A stretch of 64,000 nucleotides of DNA from Haliclona indistincta (Eukaryota; Porifera; Demospongiae; Haplosclerida; Chalinidae): positions 1,490,134 to 1,554,133 of the forward strand of contig OZ024783.1 of NCBI GenBank assembly GCA_964017065.1, written 5' to 3'. Below the pieces are notes generated by a model. That model saw only the letters and a program-made list of their open reading frames with translations, did no database searches and was not told the DNA's origin. The translations under genes were made by a program, and so were the position numbers. Shown piece by piece: positions 45,213 through 57,247 of the stretch. Numbering within the stretch: the stretch's first letter is position 1; each line of letters starts with the position of its first letter.

Positions 45213-46323
45213 TTATTCAAAGTTAAACACTAGTCCCTTCTGTGCTAGTTGTCTGCATCCCTCCTCAAGTCTAGCTGACTGAGCATCACTAAGATAGTTC
45301 TTCCAGTCTCCGATGACTCCCCTCCTGAGGAACGGTTGTGCACCTTCTCTCCTATCGTCCCACGAATAGTTAGCAACAGGGTTGCTCTTCATGTTCTCAA
45401 ATGTGGTCTGCTCACAGATTCCATCCACAACTTCAGCCGACAGAGAATAGCCGAGAAACTGAGATACTGTGACTACAGTGGAGCGAAGATCCTCCTTCAT
45501 GTCTTCATACTTGAGGAACAGAACATTACTGGAATCTGTAGGCATTTGTGCAAGGATTATTTGAGGAACAGCTGAAAAATTAAAAATTATGCTCAGTTTT
45601 TTTTTAACCTTTTAGAGACCACCATGAACCGACATGGTAGAGCCAGGAACCCCACTGCACTTTACCGTCAGCAAAGCAGTCAAAAAATTCATCAAACGAT
45701 CCGTTAAATTCGTATTCTTTCCAGGCTAAAGTGTGATGATACATTGATACGACCACATCCTTTGGGTTGCGTGCAATGTAGATGTATTTGGCGGGAGAGC
45801 TGGTGGGTGGACCACCTGCTATCTGTTGGCACACCATGTGAGATTTGAAGATGCGTGGGGAAGAAAGATCCTGTACAGACAAGACAGAACAGCATACACT
45901 GTATTTTAAATAAAAATTAATATGCTTCTGGGTTGTCATGTATAGATTTACATTAAGTGATACTGGATTATGAGAAGGGTGCGTCATAAACTATTATAAA
46001 ACACAGGCAGTTCCGGAAAGAATCATTACAGATCACAGGAGAGTCACCTTTATTCCCCTGGATCCCACCTTCTCCAACCAGGGAGCTGCCTTTACTATCA
46101 CCTCGTTGTTATCCTCACCGTTCCCGTGAATCAGCTTCACAATCTGCTGCATCCACGTGGTGCCAGATTTCGGAAACGTTACAACAAAAACGTCGTCCTC
46201 TCGCACCGACATCGTCCGCAACTCGTCGACCATCTCCTGCGTGGTAAAGGGTGGTACCAGCAAACCACTGATGAGCTTGTTTAGCCGATATGGCAGAGAT
46301 TTGGTGCCAATGGACTTTTCCAT
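45213..46323 (-). CDS. Cytosolic sulfotransferase A
   Basis: Three exons keep phase: 46323-46048, 45870-45609 and 45535-45213. The product is 286 aa. It carries the SULT signatures: 5'-phosphosulfate loop TFPKSGTTWMQQIVKLI (about 50-66), the His region FKSHMV, the 3'-phosphate site YIYIARNPKDVVVSMYHH and the C-terminal RRGVIGDWKNYLS. These enzymes transfer sulfate from PAPS to hydroxyl or amine groups of small molecules in the cytosol; the acceptor cannot be inferred. It is paired in tandem with sulfotransferase B, which has exons of identical lengths (276, 262, 323). The intact catalytic motifs suggest it is active. Confidence 0.92.
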
Positions 46324-46679
46324 GGCTATGTGACTAGTTTACGTGAAGTCAGCTGATATCAATCTTCAAAACATCAGCCTTCTGCTTGTCCTAGTCCAGG
46401 CTTACTAGGCTAGGCTTCTGCGTAGTCCAGGCTTCTTCTTGTCGTAGTTCTACTACTGATCCATAGGAGATGCCGCGAATAGCAGTGTTTGAAACGGCAG
46501 GAAGTTGTCTTTCATCTAAGCGGCAGTAACGCGGTGTTTGTATGCACGACGCCTCTACAGTGATGAGGGACAGTTAATATCTAACCGTTACATTAATTTT
46601 CATTGGAAAAATGACTGACAAGCTTCTATAACAGTTTTATACATGATAACTGATAAAGCCTGGTATAATTTTTACTAAA
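46324..46679. other. Intergenic, sulfotransferase A to B
   Basis: Holds the presumptive promoter of sulfotransferase A, with short direct repeats (agtccaggcttactaggctaggc / agtccaggcttcttcttg). No gene or clear element seen. Confidence 0.5.
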
Positions 46680-49577
46680 TTATTCAAAGTTAAACACTAG
46701 TCCCTTCTGTGCTAGTTGTCTGCACCCCTCCTCCAGTTTAGCCGACTGAGCATCACTAAGATAGTTCTTCCAGTCTCCGATGACTCCCCTCCTGAGGAAC
46801 GGCTGTGCACCTTCTCTCCTATCGTCCCACGAATAGTTAGCAACGGGATTGCTCTTCATGTTCTCAAATGTGGTCTGCTCACAGATTCTATCCACAACTT
46901 CAGCCGACAGAGAATAGCCAAGAAACTGAGATACATCGACCACAGTGGAGCGAAGATCCTTCTTCATGTCTTCATACTTGAGGAACAGAACGTTACTGGA
47001 ATCTAAAGGGAAACATGGATAGTTTAACAGCGACTAACTGACTATCACGCATGGTGTTATGAGTAATATGGGTGTGTGTTCCTCTGCACCTTTGTGAGAC
47101 CACCAATCCAGTACGTGTTCGAACCAGGAACCCCACTGAACTTTACCAGCAACAAACAGCTTGAAAAAGTCATCAAGGGTGCCTGTGAATTCGTAATATT
47201 TTCTAGCTGAAGAGTGATGGTACATTGATACGACCACATCCTTTGGGTTGCGTGCAATGTAGATGTATTTGGCGGGAGAGTCTGTGGGTGGACCACCTGC
47301 CATTTGGTCATGCATCATGTGTGTTTTCATAATCCGCGGCGAGGGTATATCCTGAGGTAGGAGGCAAAACAGTATTAACCGCTCAATGCGATGTACAGGG
47401 GATTGCACGTTGCTTGACCAAAAATTTGTTGCTAGCGCATAAGCACAGTATACGTTATCTGTACAATTATTAGTAAAGAAACACGCTATGGGCATGCGCT
47501 AACAGGAAATTGTTTGGTCAAGCAACCTGCAATCCCCTGTACTGCGGCAATTTTAGTGAATCTTTCAAAATTTTCCAAGCATGTCAACGTCCTTGCACAT
47601 GCGCAATAGCTAGTTAAAATTAATAGTTAAATAGTATTTTTTCTAGCTATTGCGCATGATCAAAGGTCGTTTCGTGCACAATACAGTGGAACCGCTCTAA
47701 TCCGGCAAATGTTTATCATATTCTTATTCAGCAAAAAATTTGACCCTAGCAACTCCACCTTTATAATAACTGATAAACGCCCACTTTAGTAGGTGACCGG
47801 TTAGCTCAGTGGCTAGTGCGTTGGCCTTATAACGTGGGGTACCCGGGTTCGAACCCAGACTTTGTTGATCAAAACACCTTTTTTAATTGAGAGTCGTGGG
47901 TTCACACCCTTCGCAAGAACTTGGAGCGACTGAGATCAGTGTGAATTCCTCCCCAATAATGACCGTGAAAGCAGCTGTCAGCACACGCTGCTGGAGTTGT
48001 TGGCTCTGGAGCACTCTATAGCAGGAGATGCTCTTAGTGAGATACTCTTCAGTGAGGTGGTGGGTGCTGCTATCCATCGATCTGTTTGTGCTGTTTTTTT
48101 TTTGATAAAATTTGTTTTTTAAATCATAGAACAGCTAGGCAATCAACGATAGAAGCTTGCCAGCTCATAATAAAATCATGCCAAGATTTTTTAGCTTACT
48201 GTAAAAAAAACTTACGCAATAAGCTCTATAACCGAAATTCTCAAAATTAAAATCCGAGCAAGTATCGAGCTTGTTTCAGCGATTAGTTTTCAGTGGGCTA
48301 CGAGAAATCGTTGCGACAGAATGACTGACAGAATGACAACACGACTACAGTATGCTTCGTGGCTCCACCCACCGAGGCATAATGATAATGAATCTGTATT
48401 GTGTTCGAAACACCCTTTGCACAAGAGCAATAGCTAAAAAATACTAAAAGTTATTTAACTAGCTATTGCGCATTGACATGCTTGGAAATTTTTGCAAGAT
48501 TCACAAACAATTGTAATTGAATCCCGTTAAGGGCAGACATTCAACTAGGGTCAAAGGTCATCGCGCGCGTACAGAATTACTATAAAGGCTTGTTTGTAGC
48601 ACTAAGTTTAACATACAGCTAAACCCAAAACCCTAAAAACCTTCTCCTAACTGCGCAAAGTAGGGAGGGTCTTCCTAACTAACTAAGGATCGTCGGGAGG
48701 GTCTTCCTAACTAAGGATCGTCGGGAGGGTCGTCCTAAACCGGGCCTTCGGCCCTTAGTAAGCCTAAGGATCGTCGGGAGAGTCGTCATAAACAGGCCTC
48801 AACTAAGGATGGAGCTAAAACTTAACTTTTATAAATAAAAAAAAACACCAAAAAAACATGCATTTTGCGAGAACCGAACCCTGACCGACTGCATCACAAG
48901 CCACCATACTAAACCGCTGTGCCACCGAACCAACTGACCGGTTGGTGCTACAAACAAGCCTTTATAGTAATTCTGTACGCGCGCGCACGCGAACGCGAGC
49001 GATGACCTTTGACCCTAGTTGAATGTCTGCCCTTAACAAGATTCATTGTGAATATGGCGTATCGCAAAGCATTTGCGCATGCGCACATGTCGAAGCACGC
49101 AATCGAACTGTATTAACTACCTAGCTAGCTGGGTAAAGCTATCTGACCTGCAAAAGGATTACTGTAGAACAGTACTTTTATGTACACCATGCCACATGCA
49201 TAGACTATTCACTGCAAACAACGTCGCATAAAATTAAATTTCTCCACTGTACATTTTCGGCGGTTCTTCAGCGGCCCAAGTTGCACGATGAAAGGACTTA
49301 CTTTCACTCCTTTGTGTCCAACTGACTCGATCCAAGGTGCCGCTTCTATAATGTTCTGGTCATTGTCCTCGCCGTTCCCATGGATCAGCTTTACAACCTG
49401 TTGCATCCATGTGGTCCCCGATTTTGGAAAAGTCGCAACAAACACGTCTTTATCTCGCAGCGGCAGCCAGCGCAGATCAGCAATCATCTTCTGCGTGATG
49501 AATGGAGGCACCATTAGTCCGTTGTCCAGTGTGTTCAGCCGATATGGCTGCACATCGCTATCTGCATTGCAATCCAT
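46680..49577 (-). CDS. Cytosolic sulfotransferase B
   Basis: Three exons with the same lengths and phases as sulfotransferase A: 49577-49302, 47351-47090 and 47002-46680. The product is 286 aa. PAPS motifs TFPKSGTTWMQQVVKLI, YIYIARNPKDVVVSMYHH and RRGVIGDWKNYLS are all present. Exon 3 is nearly identical to that of A (YEDMKKDLRSTVVDVSQFLG), whereas exons 1 and 2 are clearly more diverged (MDCNADSDVQPYRLN versus MEKSIGTKSLPYRLN). This suggests gene conversion at the 3' ends. Intron 1 is 1.95 kb against about 0.18 kb in A, because it has taken up several inverted-repeat elements. Confidence 0.92.
47393..47542. mobile_element. Hairpin MITE, family G, copy 2
   Basis: Ends GTACAGGGGATTGCACGTTG and CAACCTGCAATCCCCTGTAC form an almost perfect inverted repeat, extending inward to CTTGACCA / TGGTCAAG. 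The inner region contains gcatgcgctaacag, also found in copy 1 (38613-38758). Located in intron 1 of sulfotransferase B. Confidence 0.85.
47556..48504. mobile_element. Inverted-repeat element with inserted tRNA-like SINE
   Basis: Left end GTGAATCTTTCAAAATTTTC with CAAGCATGTCAA, right end TTGACATGCTTGG with GCAAGATTCAC. A second inverted pair (tgcgcaatagctagtt / aactagctattgcgca) lies inside each arm. The interior contains a pogo-like terminus (tacagtggaaccgctct, 47693) and a tRNA-like segment at 47794-47868. A composite of nested insertions in intron 1 of sulfotransferase B. Confidence 0.75.
47794..47868 (+). repeat. tRNA-like SINE head (not a tRNA gene)
   Basis: Box A-like GGTTAGCTCAGTGGCTAG and a perfect box B-like GGGTTCGAACCC. 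The central loop reads CTTATAA. The anticodon stem and acceptor stem do not pair, and 3' sequence does not complement the 5' end, so this is a SINE head or pseudo-tRNA. Confidence 0.6.
48526..49037. mobile_element. Inverted-repeat element with tRNA-like segment
   Basis: Left end GTTAAGGGCAGACATTCAAC and right end GTTGAATGTCTGCCCTTAAC are exact inverted copies. The arms extend about 95 bp, through GGGTCAAAGGTCATCGC and TATAAAGGCTTGTTTGTAGC. The interior has a short tandem repeat (aaggatcgtcgggagggtc) and, on the minus strand at 48880-48945, a tRNA-like stretch (GGCACAGCGGTTTAG ... CAGGGTTCGG). Intron 1 of sulfotransferase B. Confidence 0.85.
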
Positions 49578-50103
49578 ATCGAATGGGCGAGAGAGACGTG
49601 GTACAATCAGCTGCTGACTGTCTATAGCAAATAATTGCTATTGTACAAGAACAAATTAATGTTTTACGGTAGTTATTCCAATTAAATAAAATGCATGTCG
49701 GCTACGCCTGAATTCTTGCGCCACTGGGGTATGTAGCAAAGCCGACGATGTATGAGCAGCTTCAAGCCGGCTTGAATGGCAGCTGCTAACCTATTATGGA
49801 GAGGACGTCGAGTTCGTTTTACCATTGATGCGGATTGCATACCTAGCTCAGCTACGTTAACATTAGTGGGCGTTCCTAGATACGTTACGTATGGTACTGG
49901 AATCCGTATTGTTCCTACCGGCCGACACAATTAAACATTGTGTTAATAAGGTAAGTGCTGCTAGGAAATACAATAATACACAATAGACAGCCTGTAAGCG
50001 TTGTGCTTGTTACAATTCACACCTATGCATTAGACAATTTTACAATTTTATTTACAGTCAAGTTCTAGGTAGCTGCCAGGCATTTTTGGCGGCGGGATTC
50101 TGC
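49578..50103. other. Intergenic, sulfotransferase B to aldo-keto reductase
   Basis: No gene or repeat family recognised. It holds the presumptive promoter of sulfotransferase B and the 3' end of the aldo-keto reductase. An 82-codon minus-strand frame (49930-49682) has no recognisable domain. Confidence 0.5.
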
Positions 50104-52332
50104 CTAAAATGGGAAGTGAGGATGGGCCTTGTCTCTGGCTACCATTTTACCGCCAACCTGAAATCATGAAGATAAGCAGCATTATGAGAGCTGGCAGCAG
50201 CAACCACTGACCTCGATTTTTGGTTCACATGCTCTCCAGTTACGATTGAAGCTGTAGAGAGTTGCCATGTCCTCTTTGGTCAGCTGGAAGTCCCAGACCT
50301 GAATTAATGGTACAAACTTCAACACAGCAAAGACGATCCTCTAACTCTCTCACTGAACACAACCAGCCATTCTCTCTCACCCTTCCCTGGATATTCCTGC
50401 TTTCCATTGACCTCTCTTTCTCCATCTTCTCATTCCCTTCCCTTTGCTCTCCCTCCCTTTCCCTTTTCTTCGCTCTCCCTCCCCTCTCTCTCTCTCTTTC
50501 TCTTCGCTTTCCCTCCCCACTCTCCCTCTATTTCACTCTTTCCTTCATTGCCGTACATCAAAGTTAGCCTTGATTCTCTCTGGGGTCACGCTCTTCGGAA
50601 TCACAACCACACCGCGCTCAATCTGGAACCGTATCATCACTTGAGCAGTCGTCTTATTGTACTTCTTGCCGATCTCCTGTATCTTGGGGTCGTCAAGCAG
50701 GATCGGCTCACCGGGTTTAGCCCAGGGACGATCGGGCGATCCTAGGGGGCTGTAGGCCTCGAACACGATCTTGTGTTTCTTGCAGGTCTCTACTAGTTCA
50801 GCTTGAATGAGATAAGGATGATTCTCACACTGGTTCACCGCTGGCTGAATACGACAACCAGACATTATCTGAAACAAATTAAAAACCGTGTAAATGAATC
50901 ACCAAAGGTGCAGATGCCTTCGTGGAACTCCACACACAGTCTATTACTACGACACCCTTTGACCAAGCTAAAATGACTGGATTAGGTGTCACACATGTAT
51001 AATTTGACCGCATGGTTGTGGCTTCAACAGACAGCTGGCTGATACAGATGATTGCAGCAAACTTGACTCTCAAACAGACCACAGTGACTGTTAATTTGTG
51101 GTCAACACCACACCTCTCCCTATACTAGCATGTATAGAGAGAGGTGTGGTGTTGACCACAAATATGTGTCGAAACTGAGAGTCAAGTTTGCTGCAATCAG
51201 CTGTAGCTCAGACTACACTGCACATGATTTGTAGGATCAGGACAATAGTTCCATGGGTTATAAAATACTGACGAGAAAGTGGAGAGTTAGGTTTTTGTGC
51301 AATCACCAAAAATTCATAAACGCGAAATACTGCTTTAGTAAAGATTTTTTCCATGATGACCGAAGTGATCACATTGTAATTTTTAAAAAAATGACTGGTA
51401 GATTGGTATCAAATTGTAGGTGTCTGTTACCAGTAGCATGAGCTGTCCCTTACCTCTTCAACTTGCTTGCAGTTGAAGTTGGACAATCCAATATGGCGTA
51501 CCAGTCCCTCGTCAACTAGCTTCTCCATAGCAGCCCAAGTGTCAAGTAATGGAGTGTAGTCATAGAGTATGGTACCATCAGGCTTTTTAGGGAACTAGAG
51601 GGAGGGAGAGAGGGAGGGAGAGAGGGAGAGAGGGAGGGGGAGAGTGGGAGAGAGGGAGGGAGAGAGAGATGGAGGGATCGAGAGAGGGATCGAGAGAAGG
51701 AGGGAGAGAGGGAGTGAAAGAGGGAGAGAGGGAGATGGAGAGAGAGAGAGAGAGAGAGGGAAGGAGAGAGAGAACGAGGGAGAGATATATATAAATTGTT
51801 TATGCAAATGTATAATTATGTTTAACCTTGTCGTCTCCACGTTGGAATCCAATCGGCCAGTGTATGAGGTACAGGTCGAGGTAGTCTAGTTGCAGTGCAC
51901 GGAGTGACTCCATCACGGCTCCTCTCACATCATCAGGATGGTGCTTGGTGTTCCAGAGCTTGCTAGTGACGAACAACTCATCACGTGAGCAGCCACTCCC
52001 TGAAGTAAGGTCAATGTTCAGTGGTTTTCTCTCGTCATGCAGTCTCAGGTTTAGTGTATGAAAGTAATGCTGTAACAGCTTTCTTTGCAAGGAGATAGAA
52101 TATTTCTGTAGCAGCGGATAGTCTAGAGTGACTTACCTATCCTCTCCTTGAGGGCATCGCCCACTTCTTTCTCGTTGCCGTAAACGAATGCGCAATCGAT
52201 GGAACGGTAACCGCAGTCAATGGCGCACTTTACAGCGTTCTCCACCTGTCCTGGCTTGCTCTTCCACGTGCCCAGGCCGAGCAGAGGGATTTCCTTCCCT
52301 GTCCAGAGTTTAGTACGCAGTTGGTTAGCCAT
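50104..52332 (-). CDS. Aldo-keto reductase (AKR1-like)
   Basis: Six exons keep phase: 52332-52137, 51999-51827, 51594-51454, 50868-50557, 50298-50212 and 50157-50104. The product is 320 aa, the usual family length. All four catalytic residues are visible: Asp46 and Tyr51 ([11 protein letters not shown]), Lys79 (VTSKLW) and His112 (LIHWP). The family signatures [35 protein letters not shown] and [14 protein letters not shown] (NADPH 2'-phosphate site) are present. It folds as a TIM barrel and reduces aldehydes and ketones with NADPH in the cytosol; the substrate is not predictable. The start ATG gives [19 protein letters not shown], well matched to the family. A GA/CT repeat (51595-51785) forms the acceptor tract of exon 3. 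Confidence 0.95.
51598..51785. repeat. (GA)n microsatellite in AKR intron 2
   Basis: GGGA/GAGA repeats begin four bases upstream, in coding sense, of the acceptor CCCTCTAG of aldo-keto reductase exon 3. Confidence 0.9.
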
Positions 52333-52475
52333 GACAGATGAAACAGCTGTAGCCAAGAGCACGAGGTTGACGCCCTGCAAACTGAACGAGCCCCGCCTAT
52401 CTACAATCACGTGATCCGGACACGTGCTTTCCAGTACACAAAGCTGGTCCTTTCTATAAATGCTGAAGAGAAAAG

Positions 52476-52547
52476 CGTCACCTTCGTGCACTAATGTGTC
52501 TCTGCATTCACAGACTGAACACATTAGTGCATGAAGGTGATACTCTA
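52476..52547. mobile_element. Hairpin MITE, family H, copy 4 (short)
   Basis: Arms GCGTCACCTTCGTGCACTAA and TTAGTGCATGAAGGTGATAC with a shortened centre. It lies just upstream of the aldo-keto reductase start, within 150 bp of the ATG. Confidence 0.75.
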
Positions 52548-52760
52548 CTTTTCACTGCAGCATTGCAAGAAGACAGAGAATTCGAATTTCGTACAGTCAT
52601 GTGTTGGACGTCATTGTATATTAACATATTATACCTGCAGAGCAACAGATTGTGAGGTACACGATATTATATAAATAAGTTTGATGTCTTTAGATAATAA
52701 CACAGCAATATGAATCATGACGATAATTATCACACAACTGGCGAGAGAGGATTTGATCTG

Positions 52761-52791
<31 letters not shown>

Positions 52792-52814
52792 AGGGAGGGA
52801 GGGAGGGAGGGAGG

Positions 52815-52850
<36 letters not shown>
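52761..52850. repeat. (GA)n/(GGGA)n microsatellite
   Basis: GA dinucleotides and GGGA tetramers in the intergenic region between HGD and the aldo-keto reductase. No gene lies in 52333-53078. Confidence 0.9.
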
Positions 52851-52851
<1 letters not shown>

Positions 52852-52901
52852 TTAAAGCAAGTTTATCCAGACTTTCTGAGTCCTTGCAATACTGAAGCGA
52901 A

Positions 52902-53014
52902 AAGTGTGGAGCGTGTGGATGTGTTCAGTCTCTGATCACCCTCCATCGTGTGAATAAAGACAACAGTGACTACAGAGACTGAACACATTAGTGCATGAAG
53001 GTGACACTCTACAC
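52902..53014. mobile_element. Hairpin MITE, family H, copy 5
   Basis: Inverted orientation of the centre relative to 36441-36562 (CCTCCATCGTGTGAATAAAG). A diverged left arm (AAGTGTGGAGCGTGTGG) and a conserved right arm (ATGAAGGTGACACTCTACAC). Ends about 65 bp from the HGD stop codon. Confidence 0.75.
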
Positions 53015-53078
53015 TTATCACTTCAGCATTGCAAGAAGACAGAAACAAGCTCAAAAATTTTCAAGTTTTCGTATCCGC

Positions 53079-53226
53079 TCACTTGTTGTCCTGTGGTTTC
53101 CAATCCTTGTTGAAGTTCTTCTTAATGGATGTCCACACGTCATGATAATCAGGAGATAGTGTACCACACGTCTTCTCACCCCATTCAGTCACTGCCATAC
53201 TGAACGAAGACTCAAACATGAATGCC

Positions 53227-53257
<31 letters not shown>

Positions 53258-54898
53258 AGTAGGTGAGCGAATGGGTGGGTGGGTGAGTGAGTGAGTGAGT
53301 GAGTGAGTGAATAGGTATGTGAGTGATTAAATGAGTGAGTTAATGAGTAGGTGAGTGAATAGGTGGGTGAGTGAATGAGTGAGCGAGTGAACGAGTGAGT
53401 GAGTGAATAGGTGGGTGAGTGAACGAGTGAGTGAGTGAATAGGTGGGTGAGTGAATGAGTGAGTGAGTGAATGGGTGGGTGAGTGAGTGAACGAGTGAAT
53501 GGGTGAATGGGTGGTTGAGTGAGTGAGCAAGTAAATGAGTGAACAAGTGAGTGAGTGAGTGAGTGAATGAGTGAATGAGCGAGCAAACAAACGAGTGGGC
53601 AAGTGAGAAGGTTCCACCCACCATTGTTCCGTCCATCTTCACAGGGGTCAGGTCCATAGTGCTGGTCTTGTCAAAGGTGTGTCCATCTGGTCCATGAGGG
53701 GTCATCATGCTGTGTAGGGTAGCACCTCCCGGCAAGTTGTCCTTCTTGGCGTCATACACGCCATGAATCAGTCCCATGAACTCACTCATACAGTTGCCTA
53801 AGAGAATATCGTACAGCCGGAGAATTTTTGTGAATTATGCGAATTACAGGCTATTCGTGAATGTCTTGTTTTAGATGACAAAGATAAGGCAGTAGCGCTG
53901 ATTTGCGCAAATAAATATTGTTCGCAAAAAGCTCTATCTCGTGCATTTGTGAAAAAATTTTCCATGAAAATTTCACTCTGTACGGTAGCATAAAAAATAA
54001 TGGTGGTTATCAATGTTTTTACACCATTTTGCGTTCATAATAGATCTGAGTGCATTTGAAAACGTAGTTGTCATTTTACCAGACAATCTTTCCTCAAAAT
54101 GATTTTTGGGACACAGTTGTTTTGTGTGGATTTTCAGAGTATAAGTGAGCGCAACAGTGCCTAGTCACATGATCGGGCTAGTAGGTCATGTGATTGTCAC
54201 ACTTACGATGGTAGTATGGTGGTCTGAAGGTATGCTCCTGGACGCACCATCGCGGAGGGAAGATCACAAAATCAGCAACAGCCACACCCGGCTGCACACT
54301 GGGGCACGTGAGAACAGTAAATATTGATGGGTCCTGCGGAAAGTGAAAAAAAGAAAAATGAGATTAAAAATGAGTAAAAGCTACTCACAGCATGGTCGAA
54401 TAGAACGGCATTGATGACCATAAAGTTAGCGAGATCATATTTGTATGGGTAGTAGTTGCCGTGCCATGCTACCACATCGAAGGGGGAGTGGTCCTGAGAG
54501 GGTGATAATAGTGAGGGTGATAGTAGTGAGGGTGATAGTAGTGATGGTGATAGTAGTGATGGTGATAATAGTGAGGGTGATAATAGTGATGGTGCTTTAT
54601 ACCTGTTGAGCTGTGAAGAAGGCTCCCTGAAACTTGCTGACTACAGTATAGCTGTTGTCCGGATAATCCTTATCTTCAAACCAAGCGACTGGCGACAGAA
54701 AATCTCGCGGATTAGCAAGACCATTAGCACCTAGTGAGGACATTGAATAAATCCTATTGTATTTCATTATGGTTGTACGAGGGTGAAAAATTCTAGACCC
54801 TTCACTTGAGGGTTCTGAAACATTTGCCTCCGTGTGTATGATTTAGTTCACTCATGACTACAGCAGATTGACTAGGCCTGCTGTAGTGAGTTAGTGAA

Positions 54899-54966
<68 letters not shown>

Positions 54967-56991
54967 AGGAAGTTGGTACCGATTGGTCCTAGGTTGGGCA
55001 GTTGGAAATGTCCGTTGAAAATTTCCAAAATGTAGCCTCGAGATGGTTTTTGGACATCAACAGAGAAACGCATTCCTTGCTGTGGGTGAGTAATAAAGTG
55101 AGTGTGTGAGTGAGTGATTGATTGTGTGAGTGAGTGATTGTGTGAGTGAGTGAGTGATTGATTGAGTGGGTGAGTGTGTGAATGAGTGAGTGAGTGAGGC
55201 TGCTGACCTGGATGACAACTATCTCATTGGGCTTCACGTACAGTTGACCAAACTCGGTGAAGATATGCAAATCACCCAACTGAGGAACTGAAACACAAAA
55301 CCCAAGATCACAAATTCTTACAATACATCACGTATGTGTGTGCTTCTGTAAAACTTTTGAAATTTCAAACTGACCAATCAGGAAGTCTCCATCTGAGTTG
55401 TAAAAACACTTTTTCTCCATCGACTTGTTGCAGGTGTAGACGTGTACAGCAACTCCGTTACGCGACTTTGGATCACCAGCTCCACAGACAGTGTTCAGGC
55501 CCTGGAACCAGAGAAACAACAATATTGAATCATCATATACCAGTCTAGGAACACGTATCATGACGCGAGAAAACACTATGATTCTGCTAGCTAGAATACT
55601 GATATTTCAGGCGCAATTCACATCATTTAGCAAACATGCAATATTTCTTCTTTTTTTTAATGAAAATAATACTCATGCATGCACAGGAAGATAAAATGAA
55701 AGTAGTGTAATAAGGCAATTTTTTAGCCCAATAAGGAATAATTATAATTTTATTAGAAATTTGGGTGAATAAGGCAGTTTAAAAATGTGCAATGATAGTA
55801 CATATTTGTGACCGTACTTTCATAAATCAGGCTTATGGCCTGGAATCCAAAAATTGAGATTAATATATCAACAGGTAGCCAAATGTCTATAGAATAGGTC
55901 TGTAGCTTTTGTTTTTCAATCAGGTATTGTTTAACCCTTCAAGTGCGGACAGCAATTCTAGCCTCTATTTTGTGAATTTCACTAACCTTTGAAACCAGTA
56001 GACAGACAAACTAGTGCTGTGATCACCGTTAATATGCAAAATCAACTTGCACAACGTGCGGGCTTGTTGTCAATGACAATTGCGGTTAACCACGCCCACT
56101 TGACGATCTGCCAACTGTCGTGTGCTAGAATCACTCTCACCGGAGCAAAAAACGCCGCTTGTTTGGTCAAAACAGCACGTGTGAGACAAAGTTAGTGCAC
56201 GTATGGCTGCTTTTTATGTCAAGAAGCCCCTGGAGACCCAGTGGTGCTAGGTGATCCCGCCATAGCTCTGCTTGGCGGGGCCGCAGGCCCCGCCAATGGC
56301 TCGCAATCACACCCCACATAGCTGTATTTGGTCTATAGGTGAAATAAACTATCTTCGAATTTTAACGCCCACTTCCGGTGACGTCAAACTTGCCGGGCGA
56401 CTATAGTTGCCCGCCGCTTGTGAAGGGTTAAAGGAGTTATAGATGCTCAAACGTGAGTATATATGTAAAGACGTAACTGAGAAAATAGTGCTTTTCTTCC
56501 ATAAACACAATAGAAACACAATGGCGTAGTTGGCAAAAATGGTCTGCTAATGCAGAATCCATAGTAGGAATGACAACTAAACTTTGCAGGAAGATGTCTT
56601 AGACAATTTGCATGTCACTAATGGTAAAAACTCAATATAGACAAATACTCAGGTTTTTGGTTAAGTTGCATTTTTTGAAAAATTATAATTCCAGCCATAA
56701 GCCTGATTTATGAAAGTACGGTCACATTTTATGAGCATATAAAGTGCTGTTCCTGGTATTATAAGTGAAGAGATAATCTTACTTGCACAAAGTCAGTGGA
56801 TTCACTTGCAATGTTGAATGGAGACCAACGAAACTAAAAGTTAAAATAATTACAGCAGAGTTGATCTAGGTGTAGCTAGCTCACTTGGTTTGGGTTGGGC
56901 GGCCATTTTGAGAAGTCATTGGTACAGTTGCCAGCACTAGTGGACTGGAATGGTGAGTGGACAGCTGATGGTCTGATACGATACAGCCAAC

Positions 56992-57049
<58 letters not shown>

Positions 57050-57201
57050 GGGAGGGAGGGAGGGAGGGAGGGAGAGAGGGAAAGAGAGAGAGGAGAGAGA
57101 GGAGAGAGAGAGAAAGAGGAGAGAGAGAGAAAGAGGAGAGAGAGAGGAGAGAGAGAGAGAGAGAGGAGAGAAAGAGGGAGGGAGGGAGGGAGGGAGGGAG
57201 G

Positions 57202-57247
<46 letters not shown>

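Noticed and set aside
47794..47868. Possible tRNA gene
   Set aside because: Good box A and box B, but the acceptor and anticodon stems do not pair; better read as a SINE head.
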